The notes below the pieces were generated by a model that saw only the letters and a list, made by a program, of their open reading frames with translations, did no database searches and had not been told where the DNA came from. A program made the position numbers and the translations under genes. A DNA stretch of 64,000 bases from Auraticoccus cholistanensis (GTDB lineage Bacteria; Actinomycetota; Actinomycetes; Propionibacteriales; Propionibacteriaceae), in assembly GCF_009742705.1 (NCBI RefSeq), contig NZ_WPCU01000010.1, positions 50,164-114,163 on the forward strand. The letters are read 5' to 3'. Numbering within the stretch: position 1 is the stretch's first letter; every line of letters starts with the position of its first letter. This document shows positions 1-7,130 of this stretch, one piece after another.

Positions 1-437
1 AGGCCCCGCTCTTCGACGTCGACGACGCCTCGCTGCTGGCGCCGGGCCCCATGACGCCGCGGATCGCCGCGCTGCTGCGGGCCGAGGGCCGAGCGGTCCC
101 GGACTCCCCGCAGGCGTGGGTGGCCAGCATCGTGGCCAGCCTGGCCGCGGCCATGGCCGGGGCCGTCCGGACCGCGTGCGCGCTGGCCGACCGCGAGGTG
201 GACGTGGTGCACGTGGTCGGCGGCGGCGCGCTGAACACCCTGCTCTGCCAGCTGGTGGCCGACCACGCGGGGCTGCCCGTGCTGGCCGGACCGGTGGAGG
301 CCACGGCGATGGGCAACCTGCTGGTGCAGGCCCGCACCGCCGGGCTGGTGCACGGCGGGCTGGACGAGCTGCGCCGGCTGGTGGCGCGCCACCACGCCCC
401 GGACCGCTTCGAGCCGAGGAGCGTCCCCGCGCGGTAG
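1..437 (+). CDS. Rhamnulokinase-like FGGY sugar kinase, C-terminal part (5' end outside window)
   Basis: The reading frame enters from the left edge (first complete codon at base 3) and ends at TAG 435-437. About 144 residues are visible. The segment VHVVGGGALNTLLCQLVAD is the nucleotide-binding glycine loop of the second FGGY kinase domain. The following stretch, in which a conserved alanine/glycine patch (ATAMGNLLVQA) packs against ATP, is typical of rhamnulokinase-type kinases that phosphorylate a ketose such as L-rhamnulose. The substrate cannot be fixed from the C-terminus alone; xylulo- or fuculokinase are alternatives. The stop codon lies inside the first copy of a 25-bp tandem repeat, which is unusual for a gene end. 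Confidence 0.75.
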   Translation, partial: APLFDVDDASLLAPGPMTPRIAALLRAEGRAVPDSPQAWVASIVASLAAAMAGAVRTACALADREVDVVHVVGGGALNTLLCQLVADHAGLPVLAGPVEATAMGNLLVQARTAGLVHGGLDELRRLVARHHAPDRFEPRSVPAR

Positions 438-510
438 CGCACCGGGACGGCCCGCGCGGTAGCGCACCTGGACGGCCCGCGGTCGCGCACCTGGGGGCCC
501 GCGCGGTGGG
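426..510. repeat. 25-bp tandem repeat covering the stop codon of the upstream kinase gene
   Basis: Two near-identical 25-bp units (426-450 and 451-475, one mismatch) start CCCGCGCGGTAGCGCACC. They are followed by a degenerate 22-bp unit (476-497) and a partial unit (498-510). The kinase TAG stop (435-437) is inside unit 1, and unit 2 repeats it. The array fills most of the space before the next gene. A second, unrelated array with the same 25-bp period lies over the stop codon of the gluconokinase gene at 41911-42010. Confidence 0.85.
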
Positions 511-537
511 CCGCGCGCGGGTGGGTAGGTGGAGGCC

Positions 538-1035
538 ATGACCGACACAGCACGCAGCGGCGGCATCGGCCGCGCGGCCGCCACCGGCGCCCTGGCCGGG
601 CTGGCGGGAGCCGCGGTGATGTCGCTGGGCGAGAAGCTCGAGCAGGCCCTCACCTCCCGCCCGGACTCCTACGTGCCCGCCCGCACGCTGCTGACCCTGC
701 TCGGCCGGCACCCCGGCGACGACGAGCGGCCGGTGGTGTGGAACCACGTGATGCACTTCGGCACCGGGGCCGTGCTGGGCGCGGTCCGCGGGGTGTGGGC
801 CGCCACCGGGATCCGCGGGCCGTACGCCAACGCCTGGCACACGGTGGTCCGGCTGGCCTTCGACCAGACCCTGGAGAACGGCACCGGGGCGGGCGCGCCC
901 CCGCCGAGCTGGCCCCGACGGGAGCAGGCCGTCGACGTGCTGCACAAGGCGGTCTTCTCGGTGGTGACCGGGATGGTCGCCGACCGGCTGCTCCGCCCGG
1001 CGCTCCGGTCGCGGCGGGGACGGACCAGCCACTGA
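538..1035 (+). CDS. Small conserved protein with hydrophobic N-terminus, function unknown
   Basis: This encodes 165 residues from ATG 538. A GTG at 529 is an alternative start, because GGAGG at 531-535 sits only 2 nt before the ATG. After a short polar head comes a glycine/alanine-rich hydrophobic segment (AAATGALAGLAGAAVMSLGE, residues about 13-32) that looks membrane-inserting. A second weakly hydrophobic stretch follows near residue 75 (HFGTGAVLGAVRGVWAATG), with a basic C-terminal tail. The overall plan resembles YagU/DUF1440-type membrane proteins seen in actinobacteria, but this is resemblance only. It stands alone after the tandem repeat and converges on the aldo/keto reductase. No function is assigned. 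Confidence 0.6.
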   Translation: MTDTARSGGIGRAAATGALAGLAGAAVMSLGEKLEQALTSRPDSYVPARTLLTLLGRHPGDDERPVVWNHVMHFGTGAVLGAVRGVWAATGIRGPYANAWHTVVRLAFDQTLENGTGAGAPPPSWPRREQAVDVLHKAVFSVVTGMVADRLLRPALRSRRGRTSH

Positions 1036-1063
1036 CCGGCCCTCGGCCAGGTCGTCGCGGCGC

Positions 1064-2050
1064 TCAGCGGTTGTAGGCCGGCATGGCACCCCGGAGCGGC
1101 TCCGTGAGCCGGTCCAGCCGCTCGACCAGGTCGGCGGGCAGCGGTCCGCGCGCCAGCGCCTCGACGCCGGCCAGCACGTGCGCGGTCCGGTTGGCGCCGA
1201 GCAGGACGCTGCCCACGCCCGGGCGGGAGACCACCCACCGCAGACTCAGCTCGGCCAGCGGCATCCCCGCCTCGTCCGCCACGTCGGCCACCGCGCCGGC
1301 GGCGGCGAGCAGCTCGGGCGACCAGTACCGCCGGCTGTACATCTGGGCCAGCCGCGACGTCCGGAACCGGCTGGGCGGCGCGTCGGGGTCGGGGCGCGAG
1401 CCCAGCAGCCCGCCGGCCAGCGGGTTGTAGACCATGGTGTGGACCCGGTGGGTGGTGGCGTACTCCAGCCACTCGTCCTCGATCCGGCGGGCCAGCAGGT
1501 TGTACACGTTCTGCCCCACCACCGGCACCGGGATCCCGGCCCGACCGGCCGCCGCGGCCACGTCGGCAGCCTGCCAGGCGGCGTGGTTCGACACCCCGAG
1601 GGCCGTGAACCGTCCCGCCGCGTGCAGGCCCGCCAGGGCGTCGACGGTCTCGGCGAGCGGCGTGGCGCGGTCGGGCTGGTGCAGGTAGAACAGGTCGACG
1701 TGGTCCACGCCGAGGCGGCGCAGCGACCCCTCCAGGCTCCGTCGCAGCGCCTCGGCCGACAGCGGTGGACGGCCCCCGGCGTCCGGGTGCGGGATCCCCG
1801 CCTTGGTGGCCAGCACGATCCGGTCGCGGTGCCGGCGCACCAGCGGGGCGATGATGCGCTCGGTCTCCCCGCCGGCGTAGCCGTTGGCGGTGTCCACCCC
1901 GCTCACGCCCGCCCCGACCGCGGCCTCGAAGACCTCCTCGGCGCGGGCGGCGTCGGTGGTGTCGCCGAAGGACATCGTGCCGAGCACGGCGCGGCTGAGC
2001 GGGACCTCCAGCCCGGGCAGGGTGGTGGCGGCAGAGGGGGCATGCGTCAC
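1064..2050 (-). CDS. Aldo/keto reductase
   Basis: This is a 328-residue TIM-barrel NADPH-dependent reductase of the AKR superfamily, presumably cytosolic, interconverting an aldehyde or ketone and an alcohol. The catalytic tetrad is visible: Asp53 and Tyr58 in GVDTANGYAGG, Lys83 in LATKAG, and His124 in FYLHQPD. The C-terminal SVLLGANRTAHV loop fits the NADPH 2'-phosphate pocket. The GTG start at 2050 is chosen because GAAGGA lies about 9 nt upstream and the fold begins immediately after it. The gene diverges from the tetronate kinase operon and shares with it a 93-bp region holding an inverted repeat and two -10-like boxes. It may therefore reduce a sugar or aldonate-derived carbonyl in the same pathway, but that is inference; the substrate is unknown. 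Confidence 0.88.
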   Translation of the reverse strand: MTHAPSAATTLPGLEVPLSRAVLGTMSFGDTTDAARAEEVFEAAVGAGVSGVDTANGYAGGETERIIAPLVRRHRDRIVLATKAGIPHPDAGGRPPLSAEALRRSLEGSLRRLGVDHVDLFYLHQPDRATPLAETVDALAGLHAAGRFTALGVSNHAAWQAADVAAAAGRAGIPVPVVGQNVYNLLARRIEDEWLEYATTHRVHTMVYNPLAGGLLGSRPDPDAPPSRFRTSRLAQMYSRRYWSPELLAAAGAVADVADEAGMPLAELSLRWVVSRPGVGSVLLGANRTAHVLAGVEALARGPLPADLVERLDRLTEPLRGAMPAYNR

Positions 2051-2078
2051 GACACGTCCTTCGTCCGGTGGTGGCAGC

Positions 2079-2111
2079 ACTGTAGTGCGCGTTGTGCGCA
2101 GGCGGTAGCGT
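2079..2111. promoter_or_regulatory. Divergent promoter region with an operator-like inverted repeat
   Basis: An inverted repeat TGCGC-GTTGT-GCGCA lies at 2086-2100 between two outward-facing -10-like boxes. TACAGT (2084-2079, minus strand) would serve the aldo/keto reductase, and TAGCGT (2106-2111, plus strand) the kinase operon. GTGCGC is also directly repeated (2085-2090, 2094-2099). A repressor bound here would occlude both promoters. The DeoR-family regulator encoded two genes downstream is the natural candidate ligand. Confidence 0.5.
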
Positions 2112-2143
2112 GATCCGCGCAGGTCGAGCGCCAGGAGGTGGAC

Positions 2144-3325
2144 ATGCCGGACCGTGGGACCAGCGCCGGGCGTCCCCTCGGCGTGCTGGCCGACGACCTC
2201 TCCGGCGCCGTGGAGTGCGCCGCCGTGCTGGGCGCGGGCACCCCGGTGCTGCTCTCGCCGGAGCCGCTGCTCGACCACGGGGTGCCCGCCGGTCCCGTCG
2301 TGGTGGACGCCGACGCCCGGCTGCGGTCGGGCGCGGCTGCGGCGGGCGCGCTCGAGGGGGCCGCGCGGGCCCTCGCCGGGCACACCCTGTTCGTGAAGAT
2401 CGACTCGCTGCTGCGCGGTCCGGTGGCCGCGGCCGTGTCGGTGGCCGCCCGGCGCGGCACGGTGGTGCTCTGCCCGGCCCTGCCCGCCCACGGACGCTCC
2501 GTCCGCGGCGGGGTGCTGCACCTGGACGGGGTGCCGCTGCACCGCACCACCGCCTGGCACCTCGAGCCCGTGCCGGCACCGGACCGGGTGGCCCGGCTGC
2601 TGCCCCCCGGTCTGACGGGAGCGGTGGTGGGCCGCGACCGGCAGCGGGCGGGCGGGCTCCACCAGCTCCTCGCCGATCCGCCGGCACCCGTCCTGGTGTG
2701 CGACGCCGAGGGTCCCGACGACCTGGCCCGGCTCGGCGCCGCCGTCCGCGCGCACCCGGGCACGGTGGCCGTCGGCTCCTCCGGGCTGCTGGCCGCCGTG
2801 GCCGGCGCCACCCCGGCCCGCGGGCACCGCACGACACCCCCGGGCCGCCGGCTGGTGGTGGTCGGGTCGGCGTCGGCGGAGGCGGCCGAGCAGACCCGGC
2901 GGCTGCTCGCCCGCCACCACGTCCGCCTGCTGCCGGCCCCGCTGCATCCCGACGACGGGCTCGACACGGCCGCCTTCTCCGCCTCCCTCACCGCCGCCCT
3001 GGCCGGGGGCGACGTGGTGGTCACCCTGCCGCTCCCCGACCGGGCCGCCCGTGTGGAGCCCGCGCGGCTGGCCGCCCAGCTCGGTGCCGCCGTGGTGCGG
3101 GCCGTCGAGGAGCAGCCGGTCGACCTGGTGCTCATCGGCGGCGCCACCGCCCGCGGCGTGCTGGCCGCGGCCGGCGTCGAGCGGCTGGAGGTCGTGGCCC
3201 AGATCCACCCCGGCGCCGTCGCCTCGCTCGACCCCACGGGCCGGCTGCTGGTCACCCGACCCGGCAGCCACGGCTCCCCCGACTCGCTCACCCAGGTGCT
3301 CGACTGGCTGGAAGGACCCGCATGA
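2144..3325 (+). CDS. Four-carbon acid sugar kinase (DUF1537 / DtnK-OtnK family)
   Basis: This 393-residue protein is from the family that phosphorylates tetronates (threonate or erythronate) at O-4 using ATP. The N-terminal acid-sugar-binding domain starts with LADDLSGA (residues 15-22; family LADDxTGA) and KIDSLLRG (85-92; family KTDSxLRG). The C-terminal nucleotide-binding domain carries IGGATA and a glycine-rich GSHGSPDSL loop. ATG 2144 has an ideal AGGAGG 5 nt upstream. The stop overlaps the dehydrogenase start (ATGA at 3322-3325), so the two are co-translated. Kinase plus PdxA2-type dehydrogenase is the known two-step route from D-threonate to dihydroxyacetone phosphate. The exact stereoisomer used here is not determined by the sequence. 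Confidence 0.88.
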   Translation: MPDRGTSAGRPLGVLADDLSGAVECAAVLGAGTPVLLSPEPLLDHGVPAGPVVVDADARLRSGAAAAGALEGAARALAGHTLFVKIDSLLRGPVAAAVSVAARRGTVVLCPALPAHGRSVRGGVLHLDGVPLHRTTAWHLEPVPAPDRVARLLPPGLTGAVVGRDRQRAGGLHQLLADPPAPVLVCDAEGPDDLARLGAAVRAHPGTVAVGSSGLLAAVAGATPARGHRTTPPGRRLVVVGSASAEAAEQTRRLLARHHVRLLPAPLHPDDGLDTAAFSASLTAALAGGDVVVTLPLPDRAARVEPARLAAQLGAAVVRAVEEQPVDLVLIGGATARGVLAAAGVERLEVVAQIHPGAVASLDPTGRLLVTRPGSHGSPDSLTQVLDWLEGPA

Positions 3326-4356
3326 CCACGACCGCGAACCACCCCGACCCCGGCTCCCCGGACCGCCCGCTGCCCGTGGTGGCGGTGACCATGGGCGACG
3401 GCGCGGGCGTCGGGCCCGAGTGCACCGTCAGCGCCACCCTGGACCCCCAGGTGCAGCGGATCTGCGTGCCGGTCGTGATCGGCGACCGCCGGCGGCTGCA
3501 GCAGGCCGCCGCGGTCCTCGGGCTGGACGCCGAGGTGGTGGCCGTCGGGTCCCCCGCGGAGGCCGTGGTGGCGCCCGGTCGGATCAACGTGGTCGACCTC
3601 GGCCTGCTGCCCGAGGACCTGCCGTGGGGGCAGCTGTCAGCGGTGGCCGGTGACGCCGCCTTCCACTACGTGCGCACCGCCGCCGAGCTGGCCGTGGCCG
3701 GACGGGTGCAGGCCATTTGCACGGCGCCGCTGAACAAGGAGGCCCTGCACCTGGGCGGCCACCGCTACCCCGGGCACACCGAGATGCTGGCCGAGCTGAC
3801 CGGGACCAGCGAGGTGTCGATGATGCTGTCGAGCCCGCGCCTGAAGGTGATCCACGTGACCACCCACATCGGTCTCGTCGACGCGGTGGCCATGATCGAG
3901 CCGGGCCTGGTCGAGCGCACGGTGCGGCGCGGCCACGAGGCGCTGACCCGCAGCGGCATCCCGCACCCGCGGATCGGCGTGTGCGCCATCAACCCCCACG
4001 CCGGCGAGGGCGGGCTCTTCGGCTACGGCGAGGAGGAGGAGAAGATCGTCCCCGCGCTCGAGCGGCTGCGTGCCGACGGCGTCGACGCCGCCGGGCCGCT
4101 GCCGGCCGACACGGCCTTCTACCTGGCCGGCCGCGGCGACTACGACCTCGTCGTGGCGATGTACCACGACCAGGGCCACGGGCCCATCAAGGTGCTCGGC
4201 ATCGAGGCCGGGGTGAACATCACCGTGGGGCTGCCGGTCATCCGCACCTCGGTCGACCACGGCACGGCCTTCGACATCGCCGGCACCGGCAGGGTCCGCA
4301 CCGAGAGCATGGTGGAGGCCCTCCGCCAGGCCGTCGAGCTGGCCTCGGTGGGCTGA
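3322..4356 (+). CDS. PdxA2-type 4-phosphotetronate dehydrogenase (decarboxylating)
   Basis: This is a 344-residue member of the PdxA family, which oxidises and decarboxylates 4-phosphorylated hydroxy acids with NAD. The metal-ligand histidines are present at His182 (THIGL), His226 (NPHAGEGG) and His282 (MYHDQGHGP). Substrate-loop motifs TMGDGAGVGPE (23-33) and TAPLNKEAL (134-142) are intact. Its position directly behind a tetronate kinase, with a 4-nt overlap, argues for D-threonate/D-erythronate 4-phosphate as substrate rather than the vitamin B6 intermediate 4-phosphohydroxy-L-threonine. The expected product is dihydroxyacetone phosphate plus CO2. No pyridoxine-pathway gene is nearby. Calling it pdxA would be misleading. 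Confidence 0.88.
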   Translation: MTTTANHPDPGSPDRPLPVVAVTMGDGAGVGPECTVSATLDPQVQRICVPVVIGDRRRLQQAAAVLGLDAEVVAVGSPAEAVVAPGRINVVDLGLLPEDLPWGQLSAVAGDAAFHYVRTAAELAVAGRVQAICTAPLNKEALHLGGHRYPGHTEMLAELTGTSEVSMMLSSPRLKVIHVTTHIGLVDAVAMIEPGLVERTVRRGHEALTRSGIPHPRIGVCAINPHAGEGGLFGYGEEEEKIVPALERLRADGVDAAGPLPADTAFYLAGRGDYDLVVAMYHDQGHGPIKVLGIEAGVNITVGLPVIRTSVDHGTAFDIAGTGRVRTESMVEALRQAVELASVG

Positions 4357-4360
4357 GCGG

Positions 4361-5152
4361 GTGGGCACCACGGACGCCGCCGCCCGCCGCGAGCGGATCG
4401 CCGAGCTGGCCGCCTCGGTCGGGCTGGCCCAGGTCGAGGAGCTGTCGGCCACCTTCGGGGTCACCGCCTCCACGATCCGCCGCGACCTGGCCCGGCTGAC
4501 GGCGGAGGGACGGCTGGCCCGCACCTACGGCGGGGCCATCGCCATGACGCCGCCGCGCGAGACCGCCCCCGACGAGCGCTCGGGGCAGGCGCGCGCGGCG
4601 AAGCGGGCGATCGGGCGGTGGGCCGCCGGCCAGGTCGGCGACGGGGAGACCCTGCTGCTGGACGCCGGCACGACCACCGCGGCCCTCGCCGGGGCGCTGA
4701 GCTCCCGCGACCTGACGGTGGTGACCACCGGGCTGACCCCGCTGCAGGCGCTCGACGCCGGGACGCACCGGGAGGTCGTCTGCCTCGGCGGGCACTACCG
4801 GGCGATCAGCCAGGGCTTCGTCGGCCCGGTGACCGAGGCGGCGCTGGAGGTCTTCACCTTCGACCGGGTCTTCCTGGGCGCCGACGGCGTCTCCCCCGAG
4901 CGGGGGCTGTGCGAGGCGACCGTGGCCCAGACCCGCCTCAAGGAGCTGATGTGGCGGCGTGGTCGCGAGGTGTACGTGCTGGCCGACTCCTCCAAGCTCG
5001 GCAGCGAGCCGTTCAACGCCTGGGTGCGGATGCCGCCGCGGTGGACGCTGGTCACCGACGACGGCGTCGAGGACGCGCTGGTGGCCCGGCTGGAGCGCGC
5101 GGGTGCGGTGGTCGTCGCCGTGCCGGCCGCCGACCGCCACCTCCCGGGCTGA
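4361..5152 (+). CDS. DeoR-family transcriptional regulator
   Basis: This 263-residue repressor starts at GTG 4361, four bases after the dehydrogenase stop. The N-terminal winged helix-turn-helix covers about residues 12-58, with the recognition segment VTASTIRRDLARL and the wing ending in TYGGA. The C-terminal DeoRC sugar-phosphate sensor domain contains LLLDAGTTTAALA and the FLGADGVSPERG loop. This family normally binds a phosphorylated sugar intermediate and derepresses its own operon. Here the likely effector is a tetronate phosphate or DHAP. The inverted repeat upstream of the kinase (2086-2100) is the best candidate operator. Regulator last in the operon implies autoregulation. Confidence 0.88.
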   Translation: MGTTDAAARRERIAELAASVGLAQVEELSATFGVTASTIRRDLARLTAEGRLARTYGGAIAMTPPRETAPDERSGQARAAKRAIGRWAAGQVGDGETLLLDAGTTTAALAGALSSRDLTVVTTGLTPLQALDAGTHREVVCLGGHYRAISQGFVGPVTEAALEVFTFDRVFLGADGVSPERGLCEATVAQTRLKELMWRRGREVYVLADSSKLGSEPFNAWVRMPPRWTLVTDDGVEDALVARLERAGAVVVAVPAADRHLPG

Positions 5153-5234
5153 CGGCGCGGCTCCTCCCGCCGGGTGGGGATTCACCACCGGCCCGCCGGG
5201 TAGTCGACAGCGGGAGCCGACCGAGGAGGAGACC

Positions 5235-5282
5235 ATGGACCTTGCGACCCGCCGGCGAGCCGGAGGTGCGCGCCGTGCCTGA
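5235..5282 (+). CDS. Possible 15-codon leader peptide overlapping the TPP-enzyme start
   Basis: ATG 5235 follows a strong GAGGAGG-type ribosome site (GAGGAGGAGACC). It opens a 15-codon frame (MDLATRRRAGGARRA) ending at TGA 5280-5282, five bases past the GTG start of the TPP enzyme in another frame. The downstream gene has its own GGAGG inside this mini-frame. It could be a translated leader that couples initiation. It could also be the remnant of an original N-terminus displaced by a frameshift. There is no direct evidence of expression. Confidence 0.3.
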   Translation: MDLATRRRAGGARRA

Positions 5283-7071
5283 ACGCACCGCGGCGGACGT
5301 CCTCGTCGAACGGCTCGCCGCCTGGGGCGTGGACCGGGTGTTCGGCTACGCCGGGGACGGCATCGACGGCGTGCTGGGTGCGCTGCGCAGGGCCGGGCAG
5401 CCGGTCTTCGTGCAGGCGCGCCACGAGGAGACGGCGGCCTTCATGGCGGTCGGGCACGCCAAGTACACCGGCGGGGTGGGTGTCTGCCTGTCCACCCAGG
5501 GGCCGGGTGCGGTCCACCTGCTGAACGGCCTGTACGACGCGAAGCTCGACTCCAAGCCCGTCGTCGCGATCGTCGGCCAGCAGCTGTCCACCGTGCTGGG
5601 CAGCGCCTACCAGCAGGAGATCGACCTGGTGCGCCTGTTCGGCGACGTGTGCGCGCAGTTCGTCCAGTCCGCGCACACGCCCGAGCAGGTGCCGATGCTG
5701 GTGGACCGGGCCTTCCGGACCGCGATCGCCACCCGCAGCCCCACCTGCGTCGTGCTGCCGCACGACGTGCAGACGGCACCCGCGCCGGACCCGACGGCGC
5801 AGCAGCACGGTGTCCTGGTGACCAGCCCGGGCCTGCGCCCGGCGCGGGTGGTCCCGCACGACGACGACGTCCGCGCCGCGGCGGAGGTGCTCGCCGCCGG
5901 TGAGCGGGTGGCCTTCCTCGTCGGCCAGGGTGCCTACGGCGCCGCCGAGGAGGTCGTCGAGCTGGCCGAGAGGCTGGGCGCCGGGATCACCACCTCCCTG
6001 CTCGGCAAGCCGGTGCTGGACGAGGCCCTGCCCTTCCACACCGGGGTCATGGGACACCTGGGCACCACCGCCAGCGCCGAGCTGATGCGCGGCTGCGACA
6101 CCCTGCTGCTGATCGGCACCAACGACCCGTGGACCGAGTTCTACCCGCGGCCCGGGCAGGCCCGGGCCGTGCAGGTCGACGTGGACGGGCGACGCCTCGG
6201 GGTCCGCTACCCCGTGGAGGTGCCGCTCGTGGGCGACGCCCGCGAGACGCTGCGCGCCCTGCTGGCCGTCGTGCCGCCCAGCCAGGACACGGCCTGGCGC
6301 ACCCAGGTCGAGGGCTGGGTCCGCCGCTGGCACGAGGTCGCCGCCACGCGGGCCGCCGCGCCGGCCGAGCCGCTGAACCCGCAGCACGTCGTCCGGTCGC
6401 TGAGCGCGCGGCTGCCGGCCGACGCGCAGGTCTCGGTCGACGTCGGCTCCGTCGTCTACTGGTACGCGCGCCACCTCAGGCTGCCCCCGGGCGTGCCGGC
6501 GCACCTGTCCAGCACGCTGGCCTCGATGGGGTCGGCGCTGCCGTACGGGCTGGCCGCGAAGCTGGCCCGCCCGGAACGGCCGGTGGTGGCCCTGGCCGGG
6601 GACGGGGCCATGCAGATGAACGGCCTGGCCGAGCTCATCACCGTGGCAGCCCGCTGGCAGGACTGGCCGGACCCGCGGTTCGTGGTGTGCGTGCTGAACA
6701 ACCGGGACCTGGCCGAGGTGAGCTGGGAGCAGCGCGAGATGGAGGGCGAACCCCGCTTCGAGGCCTCCCAGCAGCTGCCGGACGTGCGCTACGACCGGTG
6801 GGCGGAGCTGCTCGGGCTGCGTGGTGTGCGGGTGACCTCCCCCGAGGAGGTGGAGGCGGCGTGGACGGCGGCGCTCGACGCCGACCGCCCGGTCGTGATC
6901 GACGCGGTGGTCGACCCCGCCGTTCCCCTGCTGCCACCCGGTCAGCCGTTCGAGAAGGTCGAGCCGATGTACACCGGCCTGGCGGCCGAGGCGACCGCCC
7001 TGGCCGACCGCGCCGCCACGTACCTGCGCCGGGAGCGGAGTGAGGAGGGCTTCGACGACCCGGAGCGGTGA
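5275..7071 (+). CDS. Thiamine-pyrophosphate-requiring enzyme (pyruvate oxidase / acetolactate synthase-like)
   Basis: This 598-residue protein has the three-domain ThDP fold. The N-terminal PYR domain contains VFGYAGDGIDG and the catalytic glutamate in QARHEETAAFM (residues 47-57). A central Rossmann-like domain follows. The C-terminal PP domain has the Mg/ThDP motif GDGAMQ near residue 442 followed by the NN pair (VLNNRDLAEV) about 30 residues later. GTG 5275 is preferred because GGAGG lies 8 nt upstream and the conserved domain starts at once. Close relatives include PoxB-type pyruvate oxidases and uncharacterised TPP-requiring proteins, so the substrate is not settled. It follows the DeoR gene by 122 bp and ends overlapping a possible GTG for the next frame. 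Confidence 0.85.
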   Translation: MPERTAADVLVERLAAWGVDRVFGYAGDGIDGVLGALRRAGQPVFVQARHEETAAFMAVGHAKYTGGVGVCLSTQGPGAVHLLNGLYDAKLDSKPVVAIVGQQLSTVLGSAYQQEIDLVRLFGDVCAQFVQSAHTPEQVPMLVDRAFRTAIATRSPTCVVLPHDVQTAPAPDPTAQQHGVLVTSPGLRPARVVPHDDDVRAAAEVLAAGERVAFLVGQGAYGAAEEVVELAERLGAGITTSLLGKPVLDEALPFHTGVMGHLGTTASAELMRGCDTLLLIGTNDPWTEFYPRPGQARAVQVDVDGRRLGVRYPVEVPLVGDARETLRALLAVVPPSQDTAWRTQVEGWVRRWHEVAATRAAAPAEPLNPQHVVRSLSARLPADAQVSVDVGSVVYWYARHLRLPPGVPAHLSSTLASMGSALPYGLAAKLARPERPVVALAGDGAMQMNGLAELITVAARWQDWPDPRFVVCVLNNRDLAEVSWEQREMEGEPRFEASQQLPDVRYDRWAELLGLRGVRVTSPEEVEAAWTAALDADRPVVIDAVVDPAVPLLPPGQPFEKVEPMYTGLAAEATALADRAATYLRRERSEEGFDDPER

Positions 7072-7130
7072 GCGCCCGTCGGAGACGACGGCTGGCACGC
7101 CCGCGGCCGCAGGCGTGCCACACTTCACCG

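Noticed and set aside
669-2837. Long minus-strand frame over the small membrane protein and kinase
   Set aside because: It is opposite real genes on one side and out of frame with the aldo/keto reductase on the other; the protein is an arginine/proline-rich shadow.
3322-4356. Vitamin B6 gene pdxA
   Set aside because: The family match is real, but the overlap with a tetronate kinase and the absence of other B6 genes make the PdxA2-type catabolic role more likely.
7068-7130. N-terminal extension of the glycosyltransferase from GTG 7068
   Set aside because: It would add 21 arginine-rich residues before the first core strand. The GTGA overlap is suggestive but the peptide looks non-coding; kept as an alternative start only.
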